64,000 nt of DNA from Nocardioides sp. Iso805N (GCF_000364605.1 NZ_KB822585.1:1-64000); one strand, 5' to 3'. Positions 33,894 to 42,865 are shown, numbered from the stretch's first letter. Translations and numbers: made by a program. The notes: generated by a model from the sequence alone, not told the origin.

Positions 33894-33922
33894 GAATCTG
33901 TGATGTCTCAGGACATCGCGGA

Positions 33923-33955
33923 CGGCGGACCTACGGAGACGTAGGCCCGCCGTTT
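33923..33955 (+). terminator. hairpin terminator after VOC gene
   Basis: CGGCGGACCTACG (33923-33935) pairs with CGTAGGCCCGCCG (33940-33952), one mismatch, loop GAGA, followed by TTT. Just before it, at 33902-33917, is the palindrome GATGTC-TCAG-GACATC. Confidence 0.7.
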
Positions 33956-34008
33956 GGGTTCGGGGTGGGGCAGCGTGGTCGCCGTGCCTGCCGGTCTACC
34001 GTTGGGAC

Positions 34009-34728
34009 GTGGAGACTGATGGCGGCGAGGCTGAGGTCAACGCGGTCCTTGCGATCCGCTCAGGGGACCTCGAGTCGCTGGAGCAGCTGCTCGCGACGTA
34101 CCCGGGCGTTGCCGGCGCGCGCCTCGGCGTCGCGCGGGGTCGTACGCCGCTGCACGTCGTCACCGACTGGCCGGGCTTCTTTCCGAACGGCCCTCGCACC
34201 GCTCTGATGTTGATCGAGGCGGGTGCGGAGGTCGACGCCCGAGGTTCCGACGGGACCGGCGAGACGCCGCTGCACTGGACCGCCAGCAGCGACGATGCCG
34301 ATGTCGCCCGTGTCCTCATCGAGGCGGGTGCCGACGTGGAGGCGCCAGAGGGTTCCATCGGCACGCCGCTGGACAACGCCATCGGTTACGGCTGTTGGAA
34401 CGTCGCCCGCCTCCTGGTCGGCGCCGGTGCTCGTGTCGACCAGCTGTGGCACGCGGCTGGCCTCGGCATGACCGACAGGTTGGCTGAGCTCCTGGCTGCG
34501 GGGCCCGACCGACGCTTGGTCGACCAAGCCTTCTGGCATGCCTGCGGAGCCGGCCAACGGCGCTGTGCCGAGCTCCTCCTCGGAAGTGGCGCCCACCTCG
34601 ACTTCACCCCCGACTACGGCAAGGGCACCGTGCTCGACGCGGCGCTGTCGCGCGGAACGCAGCGGAGCAATGTCGCGCAATGGCTCGAGGGGCTGGGCCT
34701 CGGCCGCACGCCTCCAGGTGATCTCTGA
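34009..34728 (+). CDS. ankyrin-repeat protein
   Basis: A 239-aa cytoplasmic protein built of about five ankyrin-like repeats. Clear copies include GRTPLHVVTDW, TALMLIEAGAEVDARGSDGTGETPLHWTA, DVARVLIEAGADVEAPEG and CAELLLGSGAHLDF. No other domain. GTG 34009. Ankyrin proteins bind other proteins; no partner is visible in the surrounding genes. The 228 bp after it (34729-34956) hold no gene apart from the GAAGGAGAA ribosome site for the next one. Confidence 0.85.
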   Translation: METDGGEAEVNAVLAIRSGDLESLEQLLATYPGVAGARLGVARGRTPLHVVTDWPGFFPNGPRTALMLIEAGAEVDARGSDGTGETPLHWTASSDDADVARVLIEAGADVEAPEGSIGTPLDNAIGYGCWNVARLLVGAGARVDQLWHAAGLGMTDRLAELLAAGPDRRLVDQAFWHACGAGQRRCAELLLGSGAHLDFTPDYGKGTVLDAALSRGTQRSNVAQWLEGLGLGRTPPGDL

Positions 34729-34956
34729 GGCCGTAGGTGGCCTGAGCACACGACGCTTCCGCGTGGACCGATGCACGTTCCCTGTGGATGCTCACGGCCG
34801 CGTTGCGAGTTCGAGGCGCTTGGAAGGCGGGTACCTCCGAAAACGAGCGCTGGCACCCGCACGTCTCCCTTGCGTACGGAGGAGCAGACAGACCGCACGG
34901 GCGGCAAGTCCAGCCACTAGTCCCAAGAACGTCAAGCTGTCGCCGAAGGAGAACCC

Positions 34957-35904
34957 ATGCGTATCGGCTACTTCCTCTCCACCGAGGAGTACTCACCGGC
35001 TGAACTCGTCGCTCAGGCAGCGGCGGCGGAGAAGGCCGGGTTCAGTGGTCTGTGGATCAGCGACCACTTCCACCCGTGGAACAACGAGCAGGGCAACAGT
35101 CCTCTGGTGTGGAGCGTCATCGGCGCCATCAGCCAGGTGTGCGAGCTGCCGGTCACGACGGCTGTGACCTGCCCGACCACGCGCATCCATCCCGCGATCA
35201 TCGCCCAAGCCGCCGGCACCTGCGCCGAGCTGCTGGGTGGCCGGTTCACCCTCGGTGTCGGCACGGGTGAGGCTCTCAACGAGACCATCCTCGGAGGCGC
35301 GTGGCCCTCCCTCGACGTACGCCTGGAGATGCTGGAGGAGGCTGTGGGGCTGATCCGCGAGCTATGGACCGGTGAGGTTGTGACGACGCGGGGCACTCAC
35401 TACTCGGTCGACCACGCCCGGATCTACAACGTCCCTGACACCCCACCGGAGATCTTCGTCTCCGGCTTCGGACCGAAGGCGGTCGACCTCGCCGCCCGGA
35501 TCGGCGACGGCTACATCGGCACCGCGCCAGACTCCGAGCTGGTCGCCGGCTTCAAGGAAGCGTCGGGCGGTAAACCCGCCCAGGCCGGCGCCAAGGTCGC
35601 TTTCGCGTCCACCGAGGAAGAAGGGTGGGAACACGCCCATCGCCTGTGGCCGAACGCCGGGCTCCCCGGCGAGCTCGCCCAGATCCTCCCGACCCCCGAG
35701 CACTTCGAGCAGGCGACCGCGCTGGTCACCATGGACTCGACGAGAGACTCGGTGGTTGCAGGCACCGACGTCGGGAAGCACCTGAGCCAGATCCAGCAGT
35801 ACGCCGAGGCCGGCTACGACGAGCTGTACGTCGCCAACATGGGCCCCCACTACCTGGAGATGATCGAGTTCTACGGCCGCGACGTGCTCCCCGCCCTGAC
35901 CTGA
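34957..35904 (+). CDS. F420-dependent LLM-class oxidoreductase (TIGR03557-like)
   Basis: A 315-aa luciferase-like TIM barrel. N-terminus MRIGYFLSTEEYSPAELV, then GFSGLWISDHFHPW, TAVTCPTTRIHPAIIAQAAGTCAELLGGRFTLGVGTGEALNE and WTGEVVTTRGTHYSV, matching the family of F420-dependent glucose-6-phosphate dehydrogenase relatives. It transfers hydride between coenzyme F420 and an unknown substrate. ATG 34957 with a good GAAGGAG site. Stand-alone gene; nothing nearby indicates the substrate. Confidence 0.88.
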   Translation: MRIGYFLSTEEYSPAELVAQAAAAEKAGFSGLWISDHFHPWNNEQGNSPLVWSVIGAISQVCELPVTTAVTCPTTRIHPAIIAQAAGTCAELLGGRFTLGVGTGEALNETILGGAWPSLDVRLEMLEEAVGLIRELWTGEVVTTRGTHYSVDHARIYNVPDTPPEIFVSGFGPKAVDLAARIGDGYIGTAPDSELVAGFKEASGGKPAQAGAKVAFASTEEEGWEHAHRLWPNAGLPGELAQILPTPEHFEQATALVTMDSTRDSVVAGTDVGKHLSQIQQYAEAGYDELYVANMGPHYLEMIEFYGRDVLPALT

Positions 35905-36050
35905 TCGCAGTAGTTGGTGGTCTGCATCGCCGCGGCATGCGTTTTGCTGACGTCCGAGCCGCGTTATCGTGGGTTGGTCCCCAAGTCGGGGCACCCGCCG
36001 GCGCCCGCTGGGGTGAGCTAGGCGCCGAGCGGTCTGGAGGTGATCCTGAG

Positions 36051-36347
36051 ATGACGACGCTGCACTACGAGGCGAGCACGCACCGGATCCGGCTCGAAGG
36101 CGTATGCCGCAACGACGACGGGCTCGCCCTCCGTGACGCGCTCGAAGCCTTCGGTCCGATGGCAGGCGGTCACCTGATCGTCGACCTCACCGCTGTGACT
36201 GACATCGATCCGGCCGTTGCTGCCGAAGTCGTCCAAGCCGTCCGGTCTGCCTCGCACGACGGGAAGCAGCTCACCTTGCTCCGCAAGGACGGGACAGCGG
36301 TGGACGAAGCTCTCAGCGCGGCCGAATCCGCCTTCGACCTCCCCTGA
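36051..36347 (+). CDS. STAS-domain protein
   Basis: A 98-aa protein with the anti-sigma-antagonist (STAS) pattern: LRDALEAFGPMAGGHLIVDLTAVTDIDPAVAAEVVQAVRSA, then KQLTLLRKDG. The usual phosphorylated Ser in the DxSG position is replaced (TDIDPAV), so it may not be regulated by phosphorylation. ATG 36051 with GGAGGTG nine bases upstream; the frame is open further upstream without family sequence. The 146 bp before it (35905-36050) and the 100 bp after it hold no gene. Confidence 0.7.
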   Translation: MTTLHYEASTHRIRLEGVCRNDDGLALRDALEAFGPMAGGHLIVDLTAVTDIDPAVAAEVVQAVRSASHDGKQLTLLRKDGTAVDEALSAAESAFDLP

Positions 36348-36448
36348 GCGGAGTCAGAACCGCTGACGTGCAGCCTGCTTGGGCGGCGCTGAGAGGGTCC
36401 AAAGCCTGTCGCAGGAAGCCGCCCCGTGGCAGGCCGGTGCCACGCCAG

Positions 36449-37531
36449 TCAGTGCGCGCGGGAGAGGGCGTCGATGAGCCGCTCGACTCGCACGATGCCG
36501 ACGTAGCGGCCAGCGGTATCGGTGCAGATGAGCGGCTGGAACCGGGTCGCCGGAGCCCGGACGATCGCTCGTTGAGCCGCATCGACGATCGAGGTGTCCA
36601 GATTGATGCGGAGACCAGACTCTCGCACCGCATGTGTCCGACCCTCCGCGTCGACCGTCCTCTCCGGCCGGCCGTGGCCGTCGACGACGACCGCGATCTC
36701 GCCGATGCCGAGTCGTCCACGCAGGCCGTGCACAGTGTCGCGGCCGATTGCTGGGGCTAGTTCGAGCAGGGTCCGCAGGGTGCTTCCGGATCGCGTGGTA
36801 GCCCGCCCCGCGATGCTGAGGGCGAGGTCCGGGTCAAGCGACTGGATGCCGGGTGCAGGCCGGCCCAGGAGGTAGCCCTGAGCGAGCGGGACGCGCAGGT
36901 CGACCAGCACGTCGAGCTCGGCAGCCGTCTCAACGCCCTCAGCGATCACCCAGGCATCGACGCGGCCGGCGAAGCTCCCCAGGACCTCAACCAGCGCCCG
37001 CTTGGCTTCGTCGCGATCCAGGCCGGCGACCAGCTCACGGTCCAGTTTGATGAAGTGCGGCCGCAACGCCAGCAGGTGCTGCAGTCCGGCGTACCCGGCG
37101 CCAGCATCGTCGACGGCGATCATCGCGCCCCGCGAGCGCAAGTCGCTCAAGACGGGGTCGAGGGCGGCGTAGGACTCGATGCGTACCTGTTCGGTCAGCT
37201 CGATGACGACCCCGGCCAGGGAACGATGGCTGTCCCACACCGCCTGGACCGCCGGGGCGTCGATCACGTCAGGACCGATGTTGACGCTGAGGAAGGTGTT
37301 GGGTGGCATCTCTCGGCGAGCGGCTAGCGCGGCGCCGAGCGTCGCTGCTTCGAGCTCCACGCCGCGACCGTAGGTCCGGGCCGCAGCGAAGACCTCGAAG
37401 GGACCGGGTCCGCCCGGAAACCGAGCGAGTGCCTCATAGCCGGCGATGTTGCCCCGGGCGAGGTCAACCACCGGCTGCAAGTGCGAGACGACCCCGCCAG
37501 CGAGAAGGCGGTCGAGCGCCTCCGGGCTCAC
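36449..37531 (-). CDS. EAL-domain cyclic-di-GMP phosphodiesterase with C-terminal CBS-like region
   Basis: A 360-aa soluble protein. The EAL domain (about 5-235) keeps the active-site motifs: GYEALARF, SVNIGPDVI, ELTEQ, VDDAGAGYAG and AEGVETAAE, so phosphodiesterase activity is likely. Residues about 240-360 (TVHGLRGRLGIGEIAVVVDGHGRPERTV and RFQPLICTDTAGRYVGIVRVERLI) look like a pair of CBS-type modules and may sense a nucleotide. GTG 37531 overlaps the stop of the upstream DUF1059 gene. Confidence 0.88.
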   Translation of the reverse strand: MSPEALDRLLAGGVVSHLQPVVDLARGNIAGYEALARFPGGPGPFEVFAAARTYGRGVELEAATLGAALAARREMPPNTFLSVNIGPDVIDAPAVQAVWDSHRSLAGVVIELTEQVRIESYAALDPVLSDLRSRGAMIAVDDAGAGYAGLQHLLALRPHFIKLDRELVAGLDRDEAKRALVEVLGSFAGRVDAWVIAEGVETAAELDVLVDLRVPLAQGYLLGRPAPGIQSLDPDLALSIAGRATTRSGSTLRTLLELAPAIGRDTVHGLRGRLGIGEIAVVVDGHGRPERTVDAEGRTHAVRESGLRINLDTSIVDAAQRAIVRAPATRFQPLICTDTAGRYVGIVRVERLIDALSRAH

Positions 37532-37704
37532 GCCACCTCGCGGATCGAGGCACGCACCTGATCGACAAGCTCCGACGGCACGGTGACGAGGCCGTGGTCG
37601 CGGGTGGCGTGGACGGCCACTGCCGCGAGGATGTCATCGTCGGTGGCACCGGCGAAGGCGACATCACAGTCGGGCACGACGTCGCCACAGGCGAACTGCT
37701 TCAT
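37528..37704 (-). CDS. small DUF1059-family protein
   Basis: A 58-aa protein starting MKQFACGDVVPDCDVAF and continuing with ATDDDILAAVAVHATRDHGL and VDQVRASI, the pattern of the DUF1059 family (two cysteines near the N-terminus, one histidine near the middle). Function unknown; the Cys/His set suggests metal or redox chemistry. ATG 37704 with AAGGGAA upstream. Its TGA overlaps the EAL gene's GTG start, so the two are translationally coupled. The 124-bp gap to the divergent DoxX gene is the promoter region for both. Confidence 0.85.
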   Translation of the reverse strand: MKQFACGDVVPDCDVAFAGATDDDILAAVAVHATRDHGLVTVPSELVDQVRASIREVA

Positions 37705-37828
37705 GGGGATTCCCTTCCCTCTTTATCGCGCGATTCATTCGCACTCGGTGGCACCGTACCCGGCCCGTGGCCGTTTCGCAGGGAAGATCAGAGATGAGGG
37801 CCGCCGCTCGGCTAGTAGCGTGGCAGAG

Positions 37829-38227
37829 GTGAGCGTTGGTAGAGATCTCGTCAGGGTCGTCCTCGGGACCGCCATGGTCGGTGCCGGCATCAGCCACCTG
37901 ACCGTGGCACGCGAGGAGTTCCGTGCCCAGGTGCCGAGCTGGTTCCCCGTGGACGAGGACACGACGGTGCTGGCATCCGGTGTTGTCGAGGTGGCCTTGG
38001 GCGCCGCCTTCGTCGCTCTGCCGCGCCGACGGCGTCTGATCGGTACGGTCCTCGGCGCTTTCTACGTCGGCGTGTTTCCCGGCAACCTCGCGCAGTACAG
38101 CGAGCATCGCGACGCTTTCGGTCTCGACACCGACCAGAAGCGTCTGGTCCGGCTCTTCTTCCAGCCCGTCCTCGTGGCAGCGGCACTGTACGGCGGCGGG
38201 CGGCTCGGGGCCCGCGATTCGTCCTAG
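37829..38227 (+). CDS. DoxX-family membrane protein
   Basis: A 132-aa protein with four predicted helices: RVVLGTAMVGAGISHL, TVLASGVVEVALGAAFVAL, IGTVLGAFYVGVFPGNLAQY and RLFFQPVLVAAALYGGG. The motif combining GISHL with SG-VE-LG marks the DoxX-like small membrane family. GTG 37829 is used here; GTG 37820, in frame, would add three residues. Function uncertain; relatives take part in redox or sulfur stress at the membrane. Confidence 0.75.
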   Translation: MSVGRDLVRVVLGTAMVGAGISHLTVAREEFRAQVPSWFPVDEDTTVLASGVVEVALGAAFVALPRRRRLIGTVLGAFYVGVFPGNLAQYSEHRDAFGLDTDQKRLVRLFFQPVLVAAALYGGGRLGARDSS

Positions 38228-38320
38228 CCGCGACGGCGTGCTCCCGAGAAGTAAGTTGTCTCCACCGCCCCGTCGACGCGAACCGCGAGGGCGCGGCACC
38301 CGACCAGCCAGGAGGAAGCG

Positions 38321-38836
38321 TTGGACATCACCGAGCTGATCCTTTTCCAGCACGAGGAGCAGCGCCGCCAGTTCGCGGTGCTCGATGAGATCGCGGGGGA
38401 GGGTTCCGAGATCCTCGGGGCGCTGTGGCGCCGGTTGGCAGCATTCCTCGAGGTGCATGCCGAGGCCGAGGAGCTCTACTTCTACCCCGAGGTTCTGCGG
38501 CTGGGGCACGGCGCTCCGGGCACGCATGACGGGCCCGAGCCGGAGACCGAGGACGCGATCAAGGACCACAACGAGATCCGGGACGGGATCCGCACGGCCG
38601 ACGCCAACCCGGTCGGCAGCGACGGTTGGTGGGCGGGCGTCCGCGCCGCGCGCAAGGCCAACGACGAGCACATGGGCGAGGAGGAGCGCGAGGACCTCGC
38701 CGACTTCCGGTTGCACGCCGACCTGCAGACCCGCCACGACATCGCGGTGAAGTTCATCGCCTACGAGGCCCGCCACTGGGCCGGGATCAAGCCGGTGGAC
38801 AAGGACCCGGAGCAGTACGTCGAGCAGCACAGCTGA
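38321..38836 (+). CDS. hemerythrin HHE-domain protein
   Basis: A 171-aa helical protein with the HHE metal-ligand pattern: His in FQHEEQRRQF, HAEAEELYFYP (HxxxE), the DHNEIRDGI helix and EHMGEEEREDL. The predicted di-iron site would bind oxygen or nitric oxide. TTG 38321 lies after GGAGGAAG. C-terminal 40 residues (RHDIAVKFIAYEARHWAG) are conserved in the actinobacterial group. The following 162 bp hold no gene. Confidence 0.85.
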   Translation: MDITELILFQHEEQRRQFAVLDEIAGEGSEILGALWRRLAAFLEVHAEAEELYFYPEVLRLGHGAPGTHDGPEPETEDAIKDHNEIRDGIRTADANPVGSDGWWAGVRAARKANDEHMGEEEREDLADFRLHADLQTRHDIAVKFIAYEARHWAGIKPVDKDPEQYVEQHS

Positions 38837-38998
38837 CGACCGAGGCCGCGTGTTGCACCGTTGCGGCGCGCGGGCAGACCCCGCCCCGCCGTACGGCCTC
38901 CTCGCCCCGGGCTTGCGCCGCGGCCGGGTGGGTACTCCAGCCGAGTTGTTCACGTGCGTGCAGCGCCGGCTCGCCGAGGTCGGCGCGGGAAGGGACCC

Positions 38999-39766
38999 AT
39001 GCTTCTCAAGGACAAGACGATCATCGTCACCGGAGGGAACAGCGGGATCGGGGAGGCGATCGCCCTCGCTGCCGCCGCGGAGGGCGCGAACATCGTCATC
39101 GACTACGTCGCGCACCCGGAAGAGACGGCCTCGCTCGTGGATCGGGCCGAGCAGGCAGGTGGCCATGCCGTCGGCGTTCAGGCGGACGTCTCACGGTCCG
39201 CCGACCTGCATGCGATGGTGCAGAAGGCGGTCGACACGTTCGGGCGCTTGGACGTGCTGGTCAACAATGCCGGGATCGAGACACGCACGAGCCTGTTGGA
39301 CACGAGTGAGTCCGACTTCGAGAAGGTCCTGGCGATCAACGTGAAGAGCGCGTTCTTCGGCAGTCAGGCGGCCGCCAAGCAGTTCATCGCCCAGGGCGAC
39401 GGTGGCCTGATCATCAACATCTCCTCGGTCCACGAGGACTGGCCGATGCCGGGCAACATCGCCTACTGCGTCTCCAAGGGCGGCATCAGGATGCTCGCCC
39501 GGACGGCAGGTGTCGAGCTGGGCGAGCACGGGATCCGGATGGTCAATGTCGCCCCGGGCGCCGTGAGCACGCCCATCAACGCATCCACGGAAGCAGACCC
39601 GGAGAAGCTGAAGCGGCTCGATGCCGCCATTCCGCTTGGCAGGATGGCGCACGCCGACGAGATCGCGGAGGTCGTCGCCTTCCTCGCGTCGGGGAGGGCC
39701 GCCTACATGACCAGTACGACGGTCGTGGTCGACGGCGGAATCTCGCAGGGCAGCGTCGGCCTGTAG
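38999..39766 (+). CDS. short-chain dehydrogenase/reductase (glucose-1-dehydrogenase-like)
   Basis: A 255-aa classical SDR. NAD(P)-binding VTGGNSGIGEAIAL (TGxxxGIG), NNAG motif, catalytic Ser in INISSVHE, YxxxK as YCVSKGG, and the C-terminal PLGRMAHADEIAEVVAFLAS and VVDGG of the glucose-dehydrogenase subgroup. ATG 38999 follows GGGAAGGG. Substrate cannot be told from sequence. Confidence 0.9.
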   Translation: MLLKDKTIIVTGGNSGIGEAIALAAAAEGANIVIDYVAHPEETASLVDRAEQAGGHAVGVQADVSRSADLHAMVQKAVDTFGRLDVLVNNAGIETRTSLLDTSESDFEKVLAINVKSAFFGSQAAAKQFIAQGDGGLIINISSVHEDWPMPGNIAYCVSKGGIRMLARTAGVELGEHGIRMVNVAPGAVSTPINASTEADPEKLKRLDAAIPLGRMAHADEIAEVVAFLASGRAAYMTSTTVVVDGGISQGSVGL

Positions 39767-39834
39767 CAGCTACACCGAACCGCGCGCCGGCGACGTCGTA
39801 GGAGAGGTTGTCCTCCGGTCGCAAGGCTGGGCGC

Positions 39835-40560
39835 TCAGCGCTGCTTGGTCCAGGAGTCGCCGGAGGCGGTGGTGCGCGCGGCACCGAGGATCACGAGCAG
39901 CAACACGACGGTGGCGATGAGCAGCGTCCAGGCGTCATGGCCCTTGACGACCAGCACGGCGCCGACCAGGCCACCCACGAACATCGCCGCGATCGAGACG
40001 AACCTCCGGCCGAGCTTGCCCTGCCCCTTCTGGGCGCTGTCGGAGGTGATGCCGGTCAGGGTCAGGGTCAGCACCGTGGTGGTCAGGTCGGGGACCGAGA
40101 GCGATCGGGCGGTGGCGTTCTGCAGGCCCATGCCGAGGCCGAGCAGCACGACGAGGACGGCGAGGCCGCCATCGCGGTAGGGCGCGTGGAGGAGCAGCGC
40201 GAGCACGAAGGCGACGACCACCAGCGCACCCTGCCAGACGGCGGCCGTGAGCAGGTGCCGGCCGCGGTGGCTGCCGAGGGACCGCGCGATGAAGCCACCG
40301 GCGTACGCGCCCGCCAAGAAGGTGGCGATGGCGAGCAGGGAGGCCCACCAGACGAAGCCGGGGGCGCCGCCGAGGTCGAAGGAGAGGAAGACGACGTTGC
40401 CGGTCATGTTCGCCACGAACACCCGGCCGAGAGCCAGGTAACTGAACGCGTCGACCAGACCGGTGACGACCGTCAGCAGCACCAGCAGCCCGGGAAGCGG
40501 CCCGTGGGGATCGTCGGCGGCGGGCCGGATCGTTCGCCAGGCATCTCGTAGGAGGCTCAT
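39835..40560 (-). CDS. DUF1275 (YoaK-like) membrane protein
   Basis: A 241-aa protein with about six helices. Family motifs: LLVLLTVVTGLVDAFSYLALGRVFVANMTGN (the G-DA-S-L-G-FV-N-TGN signature) and GMGLQNATARSL. Function unknown; relatives are proposed transporters. ATG 40560 has AGGAGGCT-type spacing on the minus strand from CTACGAGATG upstream sequence that is only moderate. Divergent from the MFS gene, with an 89-bp shared promoter region. Confidence 0.85.
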   Translation of the reverse strand: MSLLRDAWRTIRPAADDPHGPLPGLLVLLTVVTGLVDAFSYLALGRVFVANMTGNVVFLSFDLGGAPGFVWWASLLAIATFLAGAYAGGFIARSLGSHRGRHLLTAAVWQGALVVVAFVLALLLHAPYRDGGLAVLVVLLGLGMGLQNATARSLSVPDLTTTVLTLTLTGITSDSAQKGQGKLGRRFVSIAAMFVGGLVGAVLVVKGHDAWTLLIATVVLLLVILGAARTTASGDSWTKQR

Positions 40561-40597
40561 CCGACAAGGCTCACACGGAATGGTTCCCGCGGAGCAG

Positions 40598-40632
40598 GAT
40601 ATAAAGATAGTTAGCATAGGTAAGCGAATAGC
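40598..40632. promoter_or_regulatory. AT-rich promoter/operator region between DUF1275 and MFS genes
   Basis: A locally AT-rich run (TATAAAGATAG and TTAGCATAGGTAA, the latter at about 40612-40624) stands out from the GC-rich surroundings. TTAGCATAGGTAA is an imperfect palindrome (TTA...TAA) of the kind bound by MarR/TetR regulators of exporters. No regulator gene is adjacent. A resemblance to the iron box is weak. Confidence 0.35.
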
Positions 40633-40649
40633 GGGACGAGGAGGCGCAG

Positions 40650-42395
40650 GTGGCGGACACGGTTCAGCGGATCGAGCGTGCGCAGGAGCGAGCAGCACGA
40701 GCGGAACGTGCCGCGCGCAGCCCGGGCTACAAGTGGGTCGCCCTGTCCAACACCACGCTCGGCGTACTGCTGGCGACCATCAACCAGTCGATCCTGCTGA
40801 TCGCGCTGCCGGACATCTTCCGCGGGGTGGGCGTCGATCCGCTCTCACCCGGGAACACGAGCCTGCTGCTCTGGCTGATCATGGGCTACATGGTCGTCAC
40901 GGCCGTGCTGGTGGTGGGTCTGGGTCGGCTGGGGGACATGTTCGGCCGGGTCAGGATGTACAACGCCGGATTCGCCATCTTCACGTTCTTCTCGATCATG
41001 CTCGCCATCACCTGGATGCACGGCACGGCGGGAATCTTGTGGCTGATCGCGATGCGCATCTTCCAGGGCGTCGGGGGAGCGATGCTGATGGCGAACTCCG
41101 CGGCGATCATCACCGATGCGTTCCCGAGCAACCAGCGTGGCCTCGGGCTCGGTCTCAACCAGGTCGCCGGCATCGCGGGATCGTTCATTGGTCTCGTCGT
41201 CGGCGGCCTCCTGTCACCGATCGAGTGGCGCCTGGTCTTCATCGTCTCGGTGCCGATCGGTCTGTTCGCGACTGTGTGGGCCTACGTCAAGCTGCACGAC
41301 ACCGGCGTACGGCAGGACGCGCGGATGGACTGGTGGGGCAACATCACCTTCGCGGTCGGGCTGATCGCCGTACTGGTCGGCATCACCTACGGCATCCAGC
41401 CGTACGGCGGAGACACGATGGGCTGGGCGAACCCGTGGGTGCTCGCGGCGCTGATCGGTGGCGCGATCATGCTGGCCGTGTTCTGCGTCGTCGAGACGCG
41501 CGTCGCTGATCCGATGTTCGACGTCGGGCTCTTCAAGATCCGCGCCTTCACCTTCGGCAACCTCGCCAGCCTGCTCGCGTCCCTGGGGCGAGGCGGCCTG
41601 ATGTTCGTGCTGATCATCTGGCTGCAGGGCATCTGGCTGCCGCAGCACGGCTACAGCTTCGAGCGCACGCCGTTGTGGGCCGGTATCTACATGCTGCCGC
41701 TGACGGTCGGCTTCCTCGTGGCGGGCCCGATCTCGGGCTACCTCTCCGACCGGTTCGGCGCGCGACTGTTCGCCACGGGCGGGATGCTCGTGGCTGCGAT
41801 GAGCTTCGTGTGGCTCCTGCTGCTGCCGGTGAACTTCGCCTACTGGCAGTTCGCCGCGGCCCTGCTGCTCAACGGCCTGGGCATGGGCCTGTTCGCCTCG
41901 CCGAACCGCGCCGGCATCATGAACAGCCTGCCCGCTCGCCAGCGTGGGGTCGGCGCCGGCATGACGGCCACCTTCCAGAACTCGGCGATGGTGCTCTCCA
42001 TCGGCATCTTCTTCTCCCTGATGATCACCGGGCTGAGCTCCTCCCTCCCGCACACGATGGCGGCGGGCCTGACGGCGCAGGGCGTCCCGGCCGCGCAGGC
42101 GCACGAGATCGCCAGCCTGCCGGCGGTGAGCGTGCTGTTCGCCTCCCTGCTGGGATACAACCCGGTGCAGACCCTGCTCGGGTCCTCGACGCTCTCGCAC
42201 CTCTCGGCCGCGCACCAGCACTACCTCACCGGCCGCAGCTTCTTCCCGGCGCTGATCTCCGGACCGTTCGCCGACGGCCTGGGCGTCGCCTTCGGCTTCG
42301 CCATCGCCGCGTGCTTGATAGCGGCCCTCGCCTCAGCTCTTCGCGGTGGGAAGTACGTCCACGTGGAGGAGGGCGCAGACGACGGGCAGAGCTGA
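40650..42395 (+). CDS. DHA2-family MFS multidrug exporter
   Basis: A 581-aa transporter with about 14 helices. Motif A is LGRLGDMFGRVRMY, the antiporter motif C region is AGIAGSFIGLVVGGLLS, and NQSILLIALPDI replaces the usual D-TIVNVALP motif D1. A basic/helical 30-residue N-terminus (ERAQERAARAERAARS) precedes helix 1. Probably exports a drug or metabolite with proton exchange. GTG 40650 after GAGGAG. Confidence 0.9.
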   Translation: MADTVQRIERAQERAARAERAARSPGYKWVALSNTTLGVLLATINQSILLIALPDIFRGVGVDPLSPGNTSLLLWLIMGYMVVTAVLVVGLGRLGDMFGRVRMYNAGFAIFTFFSIMLAITWMHGTAGILWLIAMRIFQGVGGAMLMANSAAIITDAFPSNQRGLGLGLNQVAGIAGSFIGLVVGGLLSPIEWRLVFIVSVPIGLFATVWAYVKLHDTGVRQDARMDWWGNITFAVGLIAVLVGITYGIQPYGGDTMGWANPWVLAALIGGAIMLAVFCVVETRVADPMFDVGLFKIRAFTFGNLASLLASLGRGGLMFVLIIWLQGIWLPQHGYSFERTPLWAGIYMLPLTVGFLVAGPISGYLSDRFGARLFATGGMLVAAMSFVWLLLLPVNFAYWQFAAALLLNGLGMGLFASPNRAGIMNSLPARQRGVGAGMTATFQNSAMVLSIGIFFSLMITGLSSSLPHTMAAGLTAQGVPAAQAHEIASLPAVSVLFASLLGYNPVQTLLGSSTLSHLSAAHQHYLTGRSFFPALISGPFADGLGVAFGFAIAACLIAALASALRGGKYVHVEEGADDGQS

Positions 42396-42448
42396 CAGGT
42401 CTCGTCGCGAGGGCAGGCGGTTCGACAGGCTCGGCGTACGTGAAGGTC

Positions 42449-42865
42449 TCAGGCCTGGGTGCGGCGGCGCATCCCCTCGACGATGAGTCCCAGCCCGATG
42501 CCGAGCATCCAGACGTCCTTCGCGACCGGAGTGCCCTGAGGGGTCGGCCACACGCTGCCCGGCTTGTGCAGGCCGTCGGTGCGCAGGTACATGGCGATGA
42601 GCGCGCCCGAGAAGCCCGTCAGGGCCGCACCTGCAACGGCGGGCGGCACGATCGGCACGAGCAGTGCTGCGCCCGTGGCCATCTCGCCCAGGGAGAGCAC
42701 CTTGAGGAAGTCGGTGGGCTTCATGGTCTTGAACACCGGAAACGCACCTGATGCCATGCCGTGCACCCCGTTTGCCTGCTGCTCGTCACCGTGCCACTTC
42801 TCCCAGCCCGTATGCAGGATGAAGGCGCCGGTGGCGAGACGGGTGGGGACGTTGCCTAGCTTCAT
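42449..42865 (-). CDS. DoxX-family protein
   Basis: A 138-aa membrane protein with four helices. Motifs: RLATGAFILHTGWEKW, GEMATGAALLVPIVPPAVAGAAL and KDVWMLGIGLGLIVEGM. ATG 42865 has GGGAG five bases upstream; the frame is open 13 residues more without a better site. Function unknown. Its end is separated from the convergent MFS gene by 53 bp. Confidence 0.8.
   Translation of the reverse strand: MKLGNVPTRLATGAFILHTGWEKWHGDEQQANGVHGMASGAFPVFKTMKPTDFLKVLSLGEMATGAALLVPIVPPAVAGAALTGFSGALIAMYLRTDGLHKPGSVWPTPQGTPVAKDVWMLGIGLGLIVEGMRRRTQA

Noticed and set aside
40612..40630. Iron-box (DtxR/IdeR) site before the MFS exporter
   Set aside because: Only partial match to the TTAGGTTAGSCTAACCTAA consensus; symmetry is too weak to claim.
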